Assembly: GCF_900156495.1 (NCBI RefSeq)
Contig: NZ_FTNT01000002.1
Span: forward strand, 1 to 64,000
Length of the DNA: 64,000 nucleotides
Source: Williamsia sterculiae
GTDB lineage: Bacteria > Actinomycetota > Actinomycetes > Mycobacteriales > Mycobacteriaceae
Direction: 5' to 3'
The notes under the pieces: model-generated
Databases searched by the model: none
Seen by the model: only the letters and a program-made list of their open reading frames with translations
What the model was told of the DNA's origin: nothing
Program-made: the position numbers and the translations under genes
Shown: positions 54,016 to 62,948 of the stretch, piece after piece
Position numbering within the stretch: the first letter of the stretch is position 1
How the letters are laid out: each line of letters begins with the position of its first letter

Positions 54016-54536
54016 CGGGCGATTCCACGACCACCGTCGAGGTGATCGAGGGTGATATCACCGCCCTCGACGTCGACGTGATCGTCAACGCAGCCAACTC
54101 GTCGTTGCTCGGTGGTGGCGGGGTCGACGGTGCCATCCATCGGACCGGTGGTCCGGCAATTCTCGACGCCTGCCGGTTGTTGCGGGCGACGACCCTGCCC
54201 GGCGGGCTGGAGGTCGGCGCCGCGGTGGCCACCACCGCGGGTGGGCTGCCCGCGCGCTGGGTCGTCCACACCGTCGGGCCGCGGTATTCGCGTTCGGAGG
54301 ATCGGTCGGCCGCGCTGCGGTGGTGCTACACCCGTTCGCTGACGTTGGCGGCGTCACTGGGGGCGGAGTCGGTGGCGTTCCCGTTGATCTCCGGCGGCGC
54401 CTACGGTTGGCCCGTCGACGACGCGGTCGCACAGCAGGTGCGGGCGGTACGGGCGGCGGAACCGGGTGTGCCCCGCGTCGTGCTGGTCGCCTTCTCTGGT
54501 CAGATCGCCGATCTGACCCGCCGCCTGCTGCGCTGA
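54012..54536 (+). CDS. Macrodomain protein (O-acetyl-ADP-ribose deacetylase-like)
   Basis: 174 residues. A complete macrodomain: IVNAANSSLLGGGGVDGAIH (residues 24-43) forms the ADP-ribose site, LPARWVVHTVGPRY follows, and LISGGAYGWP closes the pocket. Such enzymes remove acetyl or ADP-ribosyl groups from small molecules or proteins. The GTG at 54012 overlaps the preceding gene. Cytosolic. Confidence 0.9.
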   Translation: MTGDSTTTVEVIEGDITALDVDVIVNAANSSLLGGGGVDGAIHRTGGPAILDACRLLRATTLPGGLEVGAAVATTAGGLPARWVVHTVGPRYSRSEDRSAALRWCYTRSLTLAASLGAESVAFPLISGGAYGWPVDDAVAQQVRAVRAAEPGVPRVVLVAFSGQIADLTRRLLR

Positions 54537-54638
54537 CCGGAGCCCTGGAGAACCCGACGTTTCTCGTTGGGTGACCATTCACCCGCCGTACACGGCCTGG
54601 TTCGCCTGTCGTCAGCGGCGCGCAGTGGTCTTCCATGC

Positions 54639-56345
54639 ATGCCCGTGAATCCCGCCGGTGAAACCGTCGACACCGGAATCCCCGCCAGCGCAGCCGCCGA
54701 CATGACCATGGCCGAGCGTTTCGACTGGCATCAGAGCTTCATGCGCAGGCATCCGGTCAGTCGCCGGAACTTCCTCGCCGGGAGCGCGGCGACCGCGGCG
54801 ACGCTCGGCGTGGGCAACGCGGCCTTCGCCGGACGGGCGTATGCCAAGGATGCCCCGTTGGCGGCCGCGGGCAGGCATGTGTCCTTCGGTGCCGACGCGG
54901 CGACGCAGTTGCGCTTCTCCGCGCAGCTCTCGCGCAATCCCGGTGCTGACAAGGTGTTTCTCGACCACGGACCGACCCCGGCCCTGGGGGCCACGGACGT
55001 GGCCGAGGTGCGCAATCTGATCAGCCACGTCCCGGTGGCCGATGGCACGGCCCTGCTCAATGCCGAACAGTTCTACGCCCACGTGTCGGTGAACCGGTTG
55101 CTGCCGCGTATCCCACACTTCTACCGATGGCGCACCTCCGATGGTTTCACCAGCGACATACGTTCCGCTGCTACCGCATTACCGCCGGGTCGGTTGGGTC
55201 GATTCACCTTCACGATGATGGGCGACCAGGGTGTCGACGAGACCCCGAGCAAGCCGGCGGGTCTCGTCCCCGGTGACTACGACGACCTCTACTACAAGGC
55301 CGACAACGACCCGTCGGTGAAACATGCCGCCAACATCGTCAACCAGATCGCCTCGCGCTCACCGGTCTTCCATGTGCTCGCCGGTGACATCGCCTACGCC
55401 GACCCGTCGGGATCGGGTAAGCCGCTGACGTTCGTGCAGAAAGGCGACGCTCCCAACGGGTTCGACAAGTACAACCCGTTCGTCTGGGACGGGTACTTCG
55501 CGGCCATCGAGAAGAGCGCATCCCGGGCGCCGTGGCTCTTCGCCACCGGCAACCACGACATGGAGGCGCTGTACAGCCCACACGGTTACGGCGGTCACGC
55601 CGCACGACTCGAGCAACCGCACAACGGTCCCAAGGGGTGCCCGTCGGTGTACTCCTTCACCTACGGCAACGTCGCGGTGCTGTCGCTGGACGCCAACGAC
55701 GTCTCCTACGAGATCACCGCCAACACCGGATACAGCGGTGGGGCGCAGAACTCCTGGACCGAAGGAACCCTGGCGCGCTACCGCGCGGATCCGCACATCG
55801 ATTTCATCGTCTGCTTCTTCCACCACTGCGCGTACTCGACCACCGAGTCTCACGCCAGTGACGGCGGCGTGCGCGACGCCTGGACCACACTGTTCGACAA
55901 GTATCAGGTGGACGTGGTGTTGCAGGGTCACAACCACGTCTTCGAGCGCACCGATCCGATCCGCGCGGGTCGCCCCACGCGGGCGGCACTGGATGGATCG
56001 ACGGTGCGTCCGGCAACCGACGGCACCGTGTACTACACCGTCGGTGGCGGCGGCAGGCCGCGCTACACGTTCCAGGACGGTGAGAAGGACTCGTACCGCG
56101 GCAACGTGGTCGGCGACAACGGCGTTCCCAACAGCTACGTGTGGACACCGGACGGTGAGAAGAAGACCGAGTCGGTCGAGTGGTCGCGTGTACGCTTCCG
56201 CAACTACTCCTTCATCGCGCTGGAGGTGGTCCCCGGTATCCCCGGGATCATCGACTCCGAGATGCACGTGTCGGCCGTCGACGAGTACGGAAGGGAATTC
56301 GACCGGGTGACCTACAAGCGCCCGGTCCCACTCGGATCGAGCTGA
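54639..56345 (+). CDS. Tat-exported metallophosphoesterase (purple acid phosphatase-like)
   Basis: 568 residues from an ATG at 54639, or shorter from an ATG at 54702; no clear ribosome binding site decides. Twin-arginine signal: SRRNFLAGSAATAATLGVG followed by an Ala-rich cleavage region (AYAKD). The calcineurin-like metal ligands are seen in order: FTMMGDQG, LAGDIAYADPSG, FATGNHDME, CFFHHCAY and LQGHNHVFERTDP. It is probably an extracytoplasmic phosphatase or phosphodiesterase, related to mycobacterial purple acid phosphatase. Together with the nearby phosphonate genes it points to phosphorus scavenging. Confidence 0.88.
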   Translation: MPVNPAGETVDTGIPASAAADMTMAERFDWHQSFMRRHPVSRRNFLAGSAATAATLGVGNAAFAGRAYAKDAPLAAAGRHVSFGADAATQLRFSAQLSRNPGADKVFLDHGPTPALGATDVAEVRNLISHVPVADGTALLNAEQFYAHVSVNRLLPRIPHFYRWRTSDGFTSDIRSAATALPPGRLGRFTFTMMGDQGVDETPSKPAGLVPGDYDDLYYKADNDPSVKHAANIVNQIASRSPVFHVLAGDIAYADPSGSGKPLTFVQKGDAPNGFDKYNPFVWDGYFAAIEKSASRAPWLFATGNHDMEALYSPHGYGGHAARLEQPHNGPKGCPSVYSFTYGNVAVLSLDANDVSYEITANTGYSGGAQNSWTEGTLARYRADPHIDFIVCFFHHCAYSTTESHASDGGVRDAWTTLFDKYQVDVVLQGHNHVFERTDPIRAGRPTRAALDGSTVRPATDGTVYYTVGGGGRPRYTFQDGEKDSYRGNVVGDNGVPNSYVWTPDGEKKTESVEWSRVRFRNYSFIALEVVPGIPGIIDSEMHVSAVDEYGREFDRVTYKRPVPLGSS

Positions 56346-56370
56346 GCCGCCGCTGCCGTATGTTGCGTGT

Positions 56371-56994
56371 ATGACCGAACTGCTTCCGTTGAACCCCGAT
56401 GAACTGCTGTCGACCACCCGCGCGGTCCGCAAACGACTCGACCTGGAACGCCCCGTCGACCTGTCGGTGGTGCGTGAGGCGCTGGACATCGCCATGCAGG
56501 CTCCCACGGGCAGCAACTCTCAGGGTTGGCACTGGATCGTGTTGACCGATCCCGACAAGCGCCGAGCGGTGGCCGAGCTCTACAAGAAGTCGTTCGACAC
56601 CTACGCCGCGGCGCGTCCCGAGACATCCGACGAGACGATGATCAGGGTGAGTGCGAGCTCGCGTCACCTCGCAGACCACATGGCCGAGGTACCGGTGCTG
56701 GTCCTCGGCGCCATCCACGCGGGCAAGAGCCTGCCGGAGGGCAACCAGGCTCCGCTGTGGGGCTCTCTGCTCCCCGCGGCGTGGAGCCTGCAGTTGGCGC
56801 TGCGCGCCCGCGGCCTGGGCAGCACCTGGACCACCCTGCACCTGACCTACGAGCAGGAGACCGCCGACCTGCTGGGCATACCGTCGAATGTGCGGCAGGG
56901 TGTTCTGCTACCCGTCGCCTACACCAAGGGGACCGACTTCCAGCCCGGCCCGCGTCGCGACAACGACGCCACGATCCACATCAACGGCTGGTGA
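56371..56994 (+). CDS. Nitroreductase family protein
   Basis: 207 residues. FMN-binding TTRAVRKRLDLERPVD and APTGSNSQGWHWIVL near residues 15-60, and the C-terminal VAYTKGTDF. NAD(P)H-dependent reduction of nitro compounds or related flavin chemistry. The -10-like TATGTT ends 6 nt before the ATG, suggesting leaderless expression. Substrate unknown. Confidence 0.87.
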   Translation: MTELLPLNPDELLSTTRAVRKRLDLERPVDLSVVREALDIAMQAPTGSNSQGWHWIVLTDPDKRRAVAELYKKSFDTYAAARPETSDETMIRVSASSRHLADHMAEVPVLVLGAIHAGKSLPEGNQAPLWGSLLPAAWSLQLALRARGLGSTWTTLHLTYEQETADLLGIPSNVRQGVLLPVAYTKGTDFQPGPRRDNDATIHINGW

Positions 56995-57062
56995 GCAGGG
57001 TGCCGCGCGGCGCGGGGATCACGCGCGAATGAGTGCCCGAGCCGCCCGCTAGGCTGGCGATG

Positions 57063-58196
57063 ATGCGCACATCGATATCCGAACTCACCGGCCCCGGGCG
57101 CAACGCGTGGACGTCGCTACGTCAGCGGACGATGGCGCTGCCACCACTGCAGGCGGTCGGAGCGTCGCGGGAGACCATCGCCGACCACGTGCGGGACTCA
57201 CCGCACCTGCACGACGGTGTCTTCGCCAATGTGGAACCGACGACGGAGCTGACCGAATCACAGAGCAGAGCGGCGATGGAGATGTTCCGCCGCGGCAAGG
57301 TCGGCACCCCCGGTGCGCCGGTCGCGGTGACCACGCCGGAGTTCGTCGACGTACCCGCCCAACTCGCCGCCACCTGGTTGGGACACGCGACCGTACTGGT
57401 CGAGATCGATGGTGTCCGGGTGCTGACCGACCCGGTGTTCAGCAGGCGATGTTCGCCGTCCCAGTTGGTCGGACCCGCGCGCATGCACCGCGCTCCGTGC
57501 AGGGTCGCCGATCTGCCTCGGATCGACGTGGTGTTGCTCAGTCACGACCATTACGACCACCTCGACGTCGAGAGCGTTGTCGCCCTGTCCGCGCAGTCGC
57601 CGGATGCCGTGTTCGTCGCACCCATAGGGGTGGGCGCACACCTGCAGGGTTGGGGCGTCGCCCCCACCCGGATACGCGAGGCGGATTGGGGCGAATCCGT
57701 CGATGCTGCCGGTTTGACGTTCAACTGTTGTTACGCCCGGCATTTCAGTGGTCGTGGTCTGGTCCGCAACCTGACCCTGTGGGCCAGTTGGGCGGTGCAG
57801 GGCCGCTCGGCGAACTTCTTCTTCAGTGGTGACAGCGGCCCCAGCGACCGTTTCGCCGAGGTGGGGGAGCTGTTCGGCCCGTTCGGGTTGACCCTGATCG
57901 CGATCGGCGCCTACGACCGGCTCTGGCCGGACATCCATCTCGATCCCGAACAGGCGGTGTCCACACACCAGATGGTGTCCCGCGGCGAGGTCACCGACAC
58001 CGTCATGCTGCCCATCCACTGGGCCACGTTCAACCTCGCGCTGCATCCGTGGGCCGACCCGGTGCAGCGGTTGCTCACGGCAGCCGACGAACGACTGGTC
58101 CCGGTGGTGACCCCGCCGCCGGGCGCTCGATTCGACGTCGTCGCAGGTACCGGCCCGGGTATCGCCGAACAGACGTGGTGGGAGGCGTCGGTCTGA
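57063..58196 (+). CDS. Metallo-beta-lactamase-fold hydrolase (Rv0906/NAPE-PLD-like)
   Basis: 377 residues. Zinc motif LLSHDHYDHLD (H-x-H-x-D-H), preceding WLGHATVLVEIDG, then GDSGPSDRF, and HWATFNLALH with a later His. The protein resembles the NAPE-PLD/UlaG-like group and mycobacterial Rv0906. Rv0906 lies beside echA6 and accD3 in mycobacteria; here it is separated from them. An ATG at 57060 is also possible; TAGGCT ends 7 nt before 57063. Confidence 0.87.
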   Translation: MRTSISELTGPGRNAWTSLRQRTMALPPLQAVGASRETIADHVRDSPHLHDGVFANVEPTTELTESQSRAAMEMFRRGKVGTPGAPVAVTTPEFVDVPAQLAATWLGHATVLVEIDGVRVLTDPVFSRRCSPSQLVGPARMHRAPCRVADLPRIDVVLLSHDHYDHLDVESVVALSAQSPDAVFVAPIGVGAHLQGWGVAPTRIREADWGESVDAAGLTFNCCYARHFSGRGLVRNLTLWASWAVQGRSANFFFSGDSGPSDRFAEVGELFGPFGLTLIAIGAYDRLWPDIHLDPEQAVSTHQMVSRGEVTDTVMLPIHWATFNLALHPWADPVQRLLTAADERLVPVVTPPPGARFDVVAGTGPGIAEQTWWEASV

Positions 58197-58290
58197 GAGC
58201 AGGTGACTCCCGGTGCGCGCAACACCGATGTGTACCAATCGGTCTGGGCGCAGACCCACCCGCCCACCATGCGACGGGTACCCTTGGACC

Positions 58291-58506
58291 ATGGATTTCA
58301 CACAACTGACCGAGAAGGCCAAGGTCATCGTCGGCAAGAACAAACAGTACATAGACAAGGGCGCCGACGCGATCGACAAGGCGACCAAGGGGAAGTACAA
58401 GTCGCAGGTCGACAAGGGTCGGGAGGCAGCCAAGAGCGCCGCCGACAAGTTCGCCGACGACACCAACCCCCCGAAAGACGGCGGCACCACGCCGCCCACC
58501 TCCTGA
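58291..58506 (+). CDS. MT0933-type antitoxin (Rv0909-like)
   Basis: 71 residues. Lys- and Asp-rich, with a repeated G-K-x-K/D pattern (VGKNKQYIDKGADAIDKATK and then KGKYKSQVDKG), the layout of the MT0933/Rv0909 antitoxin family. In M. tuberculosis it neighbours the SRPBCC toxin Rv0910; here a lipase gene lies between the two. The ATG at 58291 fits the family; a longer frame upstream is not needed. Confidence 0.8.
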   Translation: MDFTQLTEKAKVIVGKNKQYIDKGADAIDKATKGKYKSQVDKGREAAKSAADKFADDTNPPKDGGTTPPTS

Positions 58507-58523
58507 TACCCAACCCCTCGCAC

Positions 58524-59723
58524 TTGCTGCGCGGAGTCCGCAGGTCGATCACCCTGGTAGGCGCGTCGACGCTGGGTGTGGTGCTGGTCGGCTGCGGCGG
58601 AGTTGCGCCCGAACCACCACACACCTCCTCGACCAGCGCAGCTGCCGTCTCCACGCCGTCGACACCCGCCCCCACGACCGCGGAACGCGGCACCATCCGA
58701 TCCCGCACCGCGTTCGAGGCTGCACCGGACACCCAGCTGAGTCGACACCGGGTGACGCGGATCGTGTATCGGTCCACGATCGGCTACGTCGACCGGGGTG
58801 CCGACGTCTCCGGAATCGTCGCGGTACCCGACGGTGACCCGCCGACGGGTGGATGGCCGATCGTCGCCCTCGGTCACGGCACCACCGGCACCGACCGCAG
58901 TTGTGGTCCCTCCGACAGTCCCGACCTGCTCGGTCAGTCCGGTGAGGTGGAGGCGCTGTTGCGAGCCGGCTTCGTGGTCGCGGCCACCGACTATCAGGGT
59001 CTCGGTCACGAATCGCGGCTTCCCCATCCGTACCTGGAGCCCGCCAGCGCGGCGTACAACATGATCGACGCTGTACGCGCGGCCCGCCTCGTGGTCCCCG
59101 ACACCTCCACCCGGTGGGTGGCTCTGGGTGCCTCGCAGGGCGGTCAAGCAGCCTGGGCTGCAGCGGAATTCGCGCCATCGTACGGACAAGGACTCGACCT
59201 GCGGGGGGCCGTCGCGCTGGCGCCCGCAGCCGATCTGTCACCGATCACCGACGGCAGGGCGCAACCCGACTACACGTACGTGCAACGAGCGCTGGTACCC
59301 GACGTGGTGGCCGGGCTACGGGTGCTGCAGCCCGATCTGCCGGTGTCGCAGTACATGCGCGGTGCACTGGCCACTGGTGCGCCTGTTCTGACCTCGTGCA
59401 CCCCGGCCGCGCGAGCGGAGAAGTTCTCGGCGCTCTCGGCGGTCCAACCCACCGACTCGGAGGTGCCCGATCCGGCCGCCCGCCTGGAGCTGACCCGACT
59501 GCTGAGCAGGGTCGCCCTTCCTCAGCGGGCCGCTCGATCACCGATCTTGGTGGTGAACGGATCCGACGATCTCGTCGTGCGGGCACCCTGGACCGATCGC
59601 GCGGTGGCGCGGGCTCGTGCGCTCGGCGAGACCATCGAGCACCGGGTCATCCCCGGCCGTGGGCACACCAATCTCGGTGCGACCGACGATGCCATCCGGT
59701 GGCTGACCGATCGGGTGGGGTGA
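58524..59723 (+). CDS. Alpha/beta-hydrolase lipoprotein, secretory lipase-like
   Basis: 399 residues from a TTG at 58524. Signal peptide: basic LLRGVRRS, hydrophobic ITLVGASTLGVVLV, then lipobox LVGC with the lipid-bearing Cys at about residue 24, followed by a Ser/Thr/Pro linker. The catalytic Ser is in GASQGG, Asp in NGSDDLVV and His in GRGHTN. It resembles the LIP secretory lipases. It starts 18 nt after the antitoxin stop, so it is probably co-transcribed with it. The start is chosen to give an intact signal peptide. Confidence 0.82.
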   Translation: MLRGVRRSITLVGASTLGVVLVGCGGVAPEPPHTSSTSAAAVSTPSTPAPTTAERGTIRSRTAFEAAPDTQLSRHRVTRIVYRSTIGYVDRGADVSGIVAVPDGDPPTGGWPIVALGHGTTGTDRSCGPSDSPDLLGQSGEVEALLRAGFVVAATDYQGLGHESRLPHPYLEPASAAYNMIDAVRAARLVVPDTSTRWVALGASQGGQAAWAAAEFAPSYGQGLDLRGAVALAPAADLSPITDGRAQPDYTYVQRALVPDVVAGLRVLQPDLPVSQYMRGALATGAPVLTSCTPAARAEKFSALSAVQPTDSEVPDPAARLELTRLLSRVALPQRAARSPILVVNGSDDLVVRAPWTDRAVARARALGETIEHRVIPGRGHTNLGATDDAIRWLTDRVG

Positions 59724-59775
59724 TGAACCGGGCGTTCTGTCCGGCCGACATCGGTGTCCCCCTAGACTGACGTCC

Positions 59776-60213
59776 ATGGCCAAAGTCAGTGACACCGTCG
59801 AGATCGAGCTCGGCCCCGACGACGCGTTCACCTGCGTTTCCGATCTCAGTCGATACGAGGACTGGTTGACGATTCATGACGGCTGGCGCAGCCCCCTGCC
59901 CGCCGAGGACGAGATCGGCAAGGGCACCAGCGTCGACTCGGTGATCAAGGTCAAGGGGACCCGGGTGCGGTTCGCCTGGACGGTGACCACCTTCGACCCG
60001 CCGCGTCGGGTGGAGCTCAAAGGTTCGGGCAAAGGCGGTGTGAAGGCCGAGTTGACGTTGTCGGTCGCACCGAAAGACGCGGGGTCCACCGTGACGTTCG
60101 AGATCAACCTCGGCGGGTTGGCACTGATGGGACCCGCGGGTAAGGCCGCGGCGAAGGCGCTGCAGAAAGATCTGCGGGAATCGCTCCAGAAGTTCCACAG
60201 CGTCTTCAGCTGA
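59776..60213 (+). CDS. SRPBCC-fold protein (Rv0910-like toxin family)
   Basis: 145 residues, START/Bet v 1-like fold with a ligand cavity. VEIELGPDDAFTCVSDLSRYEDWL near the N-terminus and the C-terminal helix KALQKDLRESLQKFHSVF. It matches the family of M. tuberculosis Rv0910, which was described as the toxin paired with Rv0909. TAGACT ends 7 nt before the ATG. The expected antitoxin gene lies 1.3 kb upstream with a lipase gene between. A lipid-binding role instead of toxicity is also possible. Confidence 0.8.
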   Translation: MAKVSDTVEIELGPDDAFTCVSDLSRYEDWLTIHDGWRSPLPAEDEIGKGTSVDSVIKVKGTRVRFAWTVTTFDPPRRVELKGSGKGGVKAELTLSVAPKDAGSTVTFEINLGGLALMGPAGKAAAKALQKDLRESLQKFHSVFS

Positions 60214-60284
60214 TCCCTTGCGGGCCGTCGACCGACCGATCCGGCGCGGTCGGGTGCTGATGACGACGGTTACACTTCGCCGCC

Positions 60285-61982
60285 ATGGGACGCCATCACG
60301 CGGGTGCCGAGACCCCGAACACCCCCGGGAACGACGCGGACGACTTCGGTTTCAGCGATCGTGGCGTCAAGCGTCGGGCGTCGAGTCTGTGGGCGACGAT
60401 GACGGTGATGCTCGTCGTGGTCGTGGTGGCTGTCGGGTTGATCGCGTGGAAGGTGTTCGGGTCCGACGGTTCGGACTGCGGCTCGCGGCGTCCGATCGAG
60501 GTCGCCGCCGAGCCGGCGATGGCCGCGGCGCTCAAACAGGTCGCCACCGACGCCTCGACGGTGGGTTGCCACGACTTCACCGTCACCGCGGCACCGGCAT
60601 CGGTGATTCCGGGGTTGCTGAGCCGAGGTGATGGCGGCCCGGATCTGTGGATCGCCGACACCCGTGCCCGAGCGGAGCAATCGACCCGACAGGTGCGAAT
60701 ACCCACCGACATCGTGAACGTGTCGGTGGCGAGCACGCCCGCACTGGTCGCGGGTGCGCGTGTCGGCGGTCTCGACAACTGGGTGGACGTGATGAAGACG
60801 CCGAACCTGCGGATGGGGAGTCCGCTGGCCACCAGCACCGGTGACGCACCCGTCATCGGGGCATTGGCTGCGGTACAGGACGGCCGGATGAAGCAGTCCG
60901 AACTGACCGACGCGATGACCGTGCTGGCCATCCAGCAGGGCAACATCCGCACGTCCGACGACTCGGAATCGGCCCGCCTCGGTGTTGCGGACTCGACCGG
61001 CGATCCGGTGGTCACCGATGAGCAGAGCTTTCTGCAGTACCAGCGGTCGCATCCCCGGACCGTACTGAAGGCTGTCGTCCCCCGGCAGGGGACCGTCTTC
61101 CTCGAACACCCGCTGGTGAACGTGTCTCCGGCCGCGCGGCACCGGGACACCGCAACGGCTGCGCGGGAGTTGCTCGGACGAATCGAGTCGGGAGAAGGCC
61201 AGAAGGCCCTACGGGAAGCAGGATTTCGTCCCTCCGATCGGTCGCCGATCGACGGGCGGGGAGTGGGGGCGGTGCCGCAGATCACGGTGCGGGATCCATC
61301 GCAGGTGGACAAGACTTTGCGACAGTGGTCGGTGCTGGGGGTGCCGATTCGCACCTTGGTCACCGCCGACGTCTCGGGATCGATGAACGATACGGTGGCA
61401 GGCGGGGAGTCGCGTGCCGACCTGCTCTCGCGCGCGATGCTGCAGGGCAACTCGTTGTTTCCCGACAACACCGAGGCAGGGGTGTGGTTTTTCTCCACCG
61501 ATCGTGGTCCCGGTGGACGACCGTGGGAGCAGAAAGCGGCGATCGAGCGGGAGAACGCGACCGTGTCGGGCGGCAGGAAGCAGCGCGACGTCCTCAACGA
61601 TCTCGCGCGTGGGTATCCCGGCGCCATCGGCGGTGGCACCGGCCTCTACGACACCGTGCTCGCAGCGTTCACCAAGGTGCAGGACGGGTACGACCCGAAC
61701 TACTCGAACAGTGTGATCGTGCTCACCGATGGTCGAAACGACGACGCGCCCAACAGTATCGGGCTGTCGACGTTGCTGTCCCGGCTCGCCGAGCGCAACG
61801 ATCCCGCCCGGCCGGTCATGATCATCACCATCGGGATCTCCGCAGACGCCGATGCCGACGCGCTACGGCAGATCGCCGACGCGACCCCTGGTGGGAGCAG
61901 CTACGTCGCGAGAACCCCCGAGGACATCTCATCGGTGTTCGTCAAGGCCATCCAGGGTCGGGTGACGGCCGCGGGTCGGTGA
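60285..61982 (+). CDS. Membrane-anchored protein with binding-protein-like and VWA domains
   Basis: 565 residues. A cytosolic tail (about 1-35), one membrane segment (about 38-58), then an extracytoplasmic region. Residues about 70-300 resemble a substrate-binding-protein fold (EVAAEPAMAAALKQVA, GPDLWIADTR, STGDAPVIGALAA). Residues about 360-555 form a von Willebrand A domain with the MIDAS motif DVSGSMN, and later TDGRND. The pairing of SBP-like and VWA parts outside the cell suggests protein-protein or metal-dependent adhesion functions. TACACT ends 8 nt before the ATG. Confidence 0.85.
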   Translation: MGRHHAGAETPNTPGNDADDFGFSDRGVKRRASSLWATMTVMLVVVVVAVGLIAWKVFGSDGSDCGSRRPIEVAAEPAMAAALKQVATDASTVGCHDFTVTAAPASVIPGLLSRGDGGPDLWIADTRARAEQSTRQVRIPTDIVNVSVASTPALVAGARVGGLDNWVDVMKTPNLRMGSPLATSTGDAPVIGALAAVQDGRMKQSELTDAMTVLAIQQGNIRTSDDSESARLGVADSTGDPVVTDEQSFLQYQRSHPRTVLKAVVPRQGTVFLEHPLVNVSPAARHRDTATAARELLGRIESGEGQKALREAGFRPSDRSPIDGRGVGAVPQITVRDPSQVDKTLRQWSVLGVPIRTLVTADVSGSMNDTVAGGESRADLLSRAMLQGNSLFPDNTEAGVWFFSTDRGPGGRPWEQKAAIERENATVSGGRKQRDVLNDLARGYPGAIGGGTGLYDTVLAAFTKVQDGYDPNYSNSVIVLTDGRNDDAPNSIGLSTLLSRLAERNDPARPVMIITIGISADADADALRQIADATPGGSSYVARTPEDISSVFVKAIQGRVTAAGR

Positions 61983-61999
61983 CCGCGGCCGCCCGGTCG

Positions 62000-62947
62000 T
62001 CACCGACCGACGAGGGCGCGGGCGAAGAAGGTGAGATTCGCCGGGCGCTCGGCCAGTCTGCGCACGAAGTAGCCGTACCACTCGGCGCCGAACGGAAGGT
62101 AGACGCGGACGGCACCACCCGCCTCGGCCAGCCGTCGTTGCTCGTCGGTCCGGATCCCGTAGAGCATCTGGTGTTCCCAGCTGTCGGGCAGCCGACGGGT
62201 CTCGGTCGCCAGCACGCGGGCCGACTCGATCATCACCGGATCATGGGACGCGATCATCGGATAGCCACTGCCGCACATCAAGATTCGCAGACACCGCTGG
62301 TAGGCCTCGTCCACCGCGGCCCGATCGGTGAACGCGACGGCCGGTGACTCGGCGTAGGCGCCCTTGCACAGTCGGATGCGCGATCCCGGACCGGAGAACT
62401 CGGTGCAGTCGTCCTCGGTCCGACGCAGGTAAGCCTGCAGCACCGTGCCCAGTGTGGGGAAGTCCGTGCGGACGGTCCGGACGATGTCCAGGCGTTCGGC
62501 GGTGCTCGCGTGGTCCTCGGCGTCGACGGTGACCAGCACCCCGTGTCGTTGTGCGTCGTCGCAGATCGCCATCGCGTTCTCGGTGGCGATCTTGGTGCCG
62601 TGCCGGGGCAGGGCCTGACCGAGGGCCGACAGCTTCAGTGACACCTCGAGGCTGTTGGGTGCGGCGCCGAGGGTGCCCAGTGCACCGATCAGGTGGTGGT
62701 ACGCCTCGGTGGTCGCGGTGGCCTGACGTTCGTCGGTGGTGTCCTCGCCCAGGTGATCGATGGAGACCATCAACCCCTGGCCGAGCAGCTTCTCGGTTGC
62801 GGCCAGGACATCGGCCTCGGTTTCACCGGGGACGAACCGTTCCACGACGTTTCGGGTCATCGAGGTCCGCGACGACGCCACCTTGAGACGATCGCTGCGG
62901 CCGGCGGCGAGGATGCCCGGTCGCAGGGCGGTGTCGAAGAATCCCAT
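62000..62947 (-). CDS. putB: Proline dehydrogenase
   Basis: 315 residues, FAD-dependent TIM barrel. It oxidises proline to 1-pyrroline-5-carboxylate. VSLKLSALGQ, VTVDAEDH, RLCKGAYAES, ASHDP, and EHQMLYGIR with the C-terminal VRVYLPFGAEWYGYFVRRL are characteristic. It ends 18 nt from the VWA gene, convergent. The start lies 1 nt after the P5C dehydrogenase stop, so the two form a proline-catabolic operon. Confidence 0.93.
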   Translation of the reverse strand: MGFFDTALRPGILAAGRSDRLKVASSRTSMTRNVVERFVPGETEADVLAATEKLLGQGLMVSIDHLGEDTTDERQATATTEAYHHLIGALGTLGAAPNSLEVSLKLSALGQALPRHGTKIATENAMAICDDAQRHGVLVTVDAEDHASTAERLDIVRTVRTDFPTLGTVLQAYLRRTEDDCTEFSGPGSRIRLCKGAYAESPAVAFTDRAAVDEAYQRCLRILMCGSGYPMIASHDPVMIESARVLATETRRLPDSWEHQMLYGIRTDEQRRLAEAGGAVRVYLPFGAEWYGYFVRRLAERPANLTFFARALVGR

Positions 62948-62948
62948 G

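Noticed and set aside
57258-59189. 643-codon minus-strand frame across the metallohydrolase, antitoxin and lipase genes
   Set aside because: It spans three sense genes and two intergenic gaps and contains no domain; a shadow frame.
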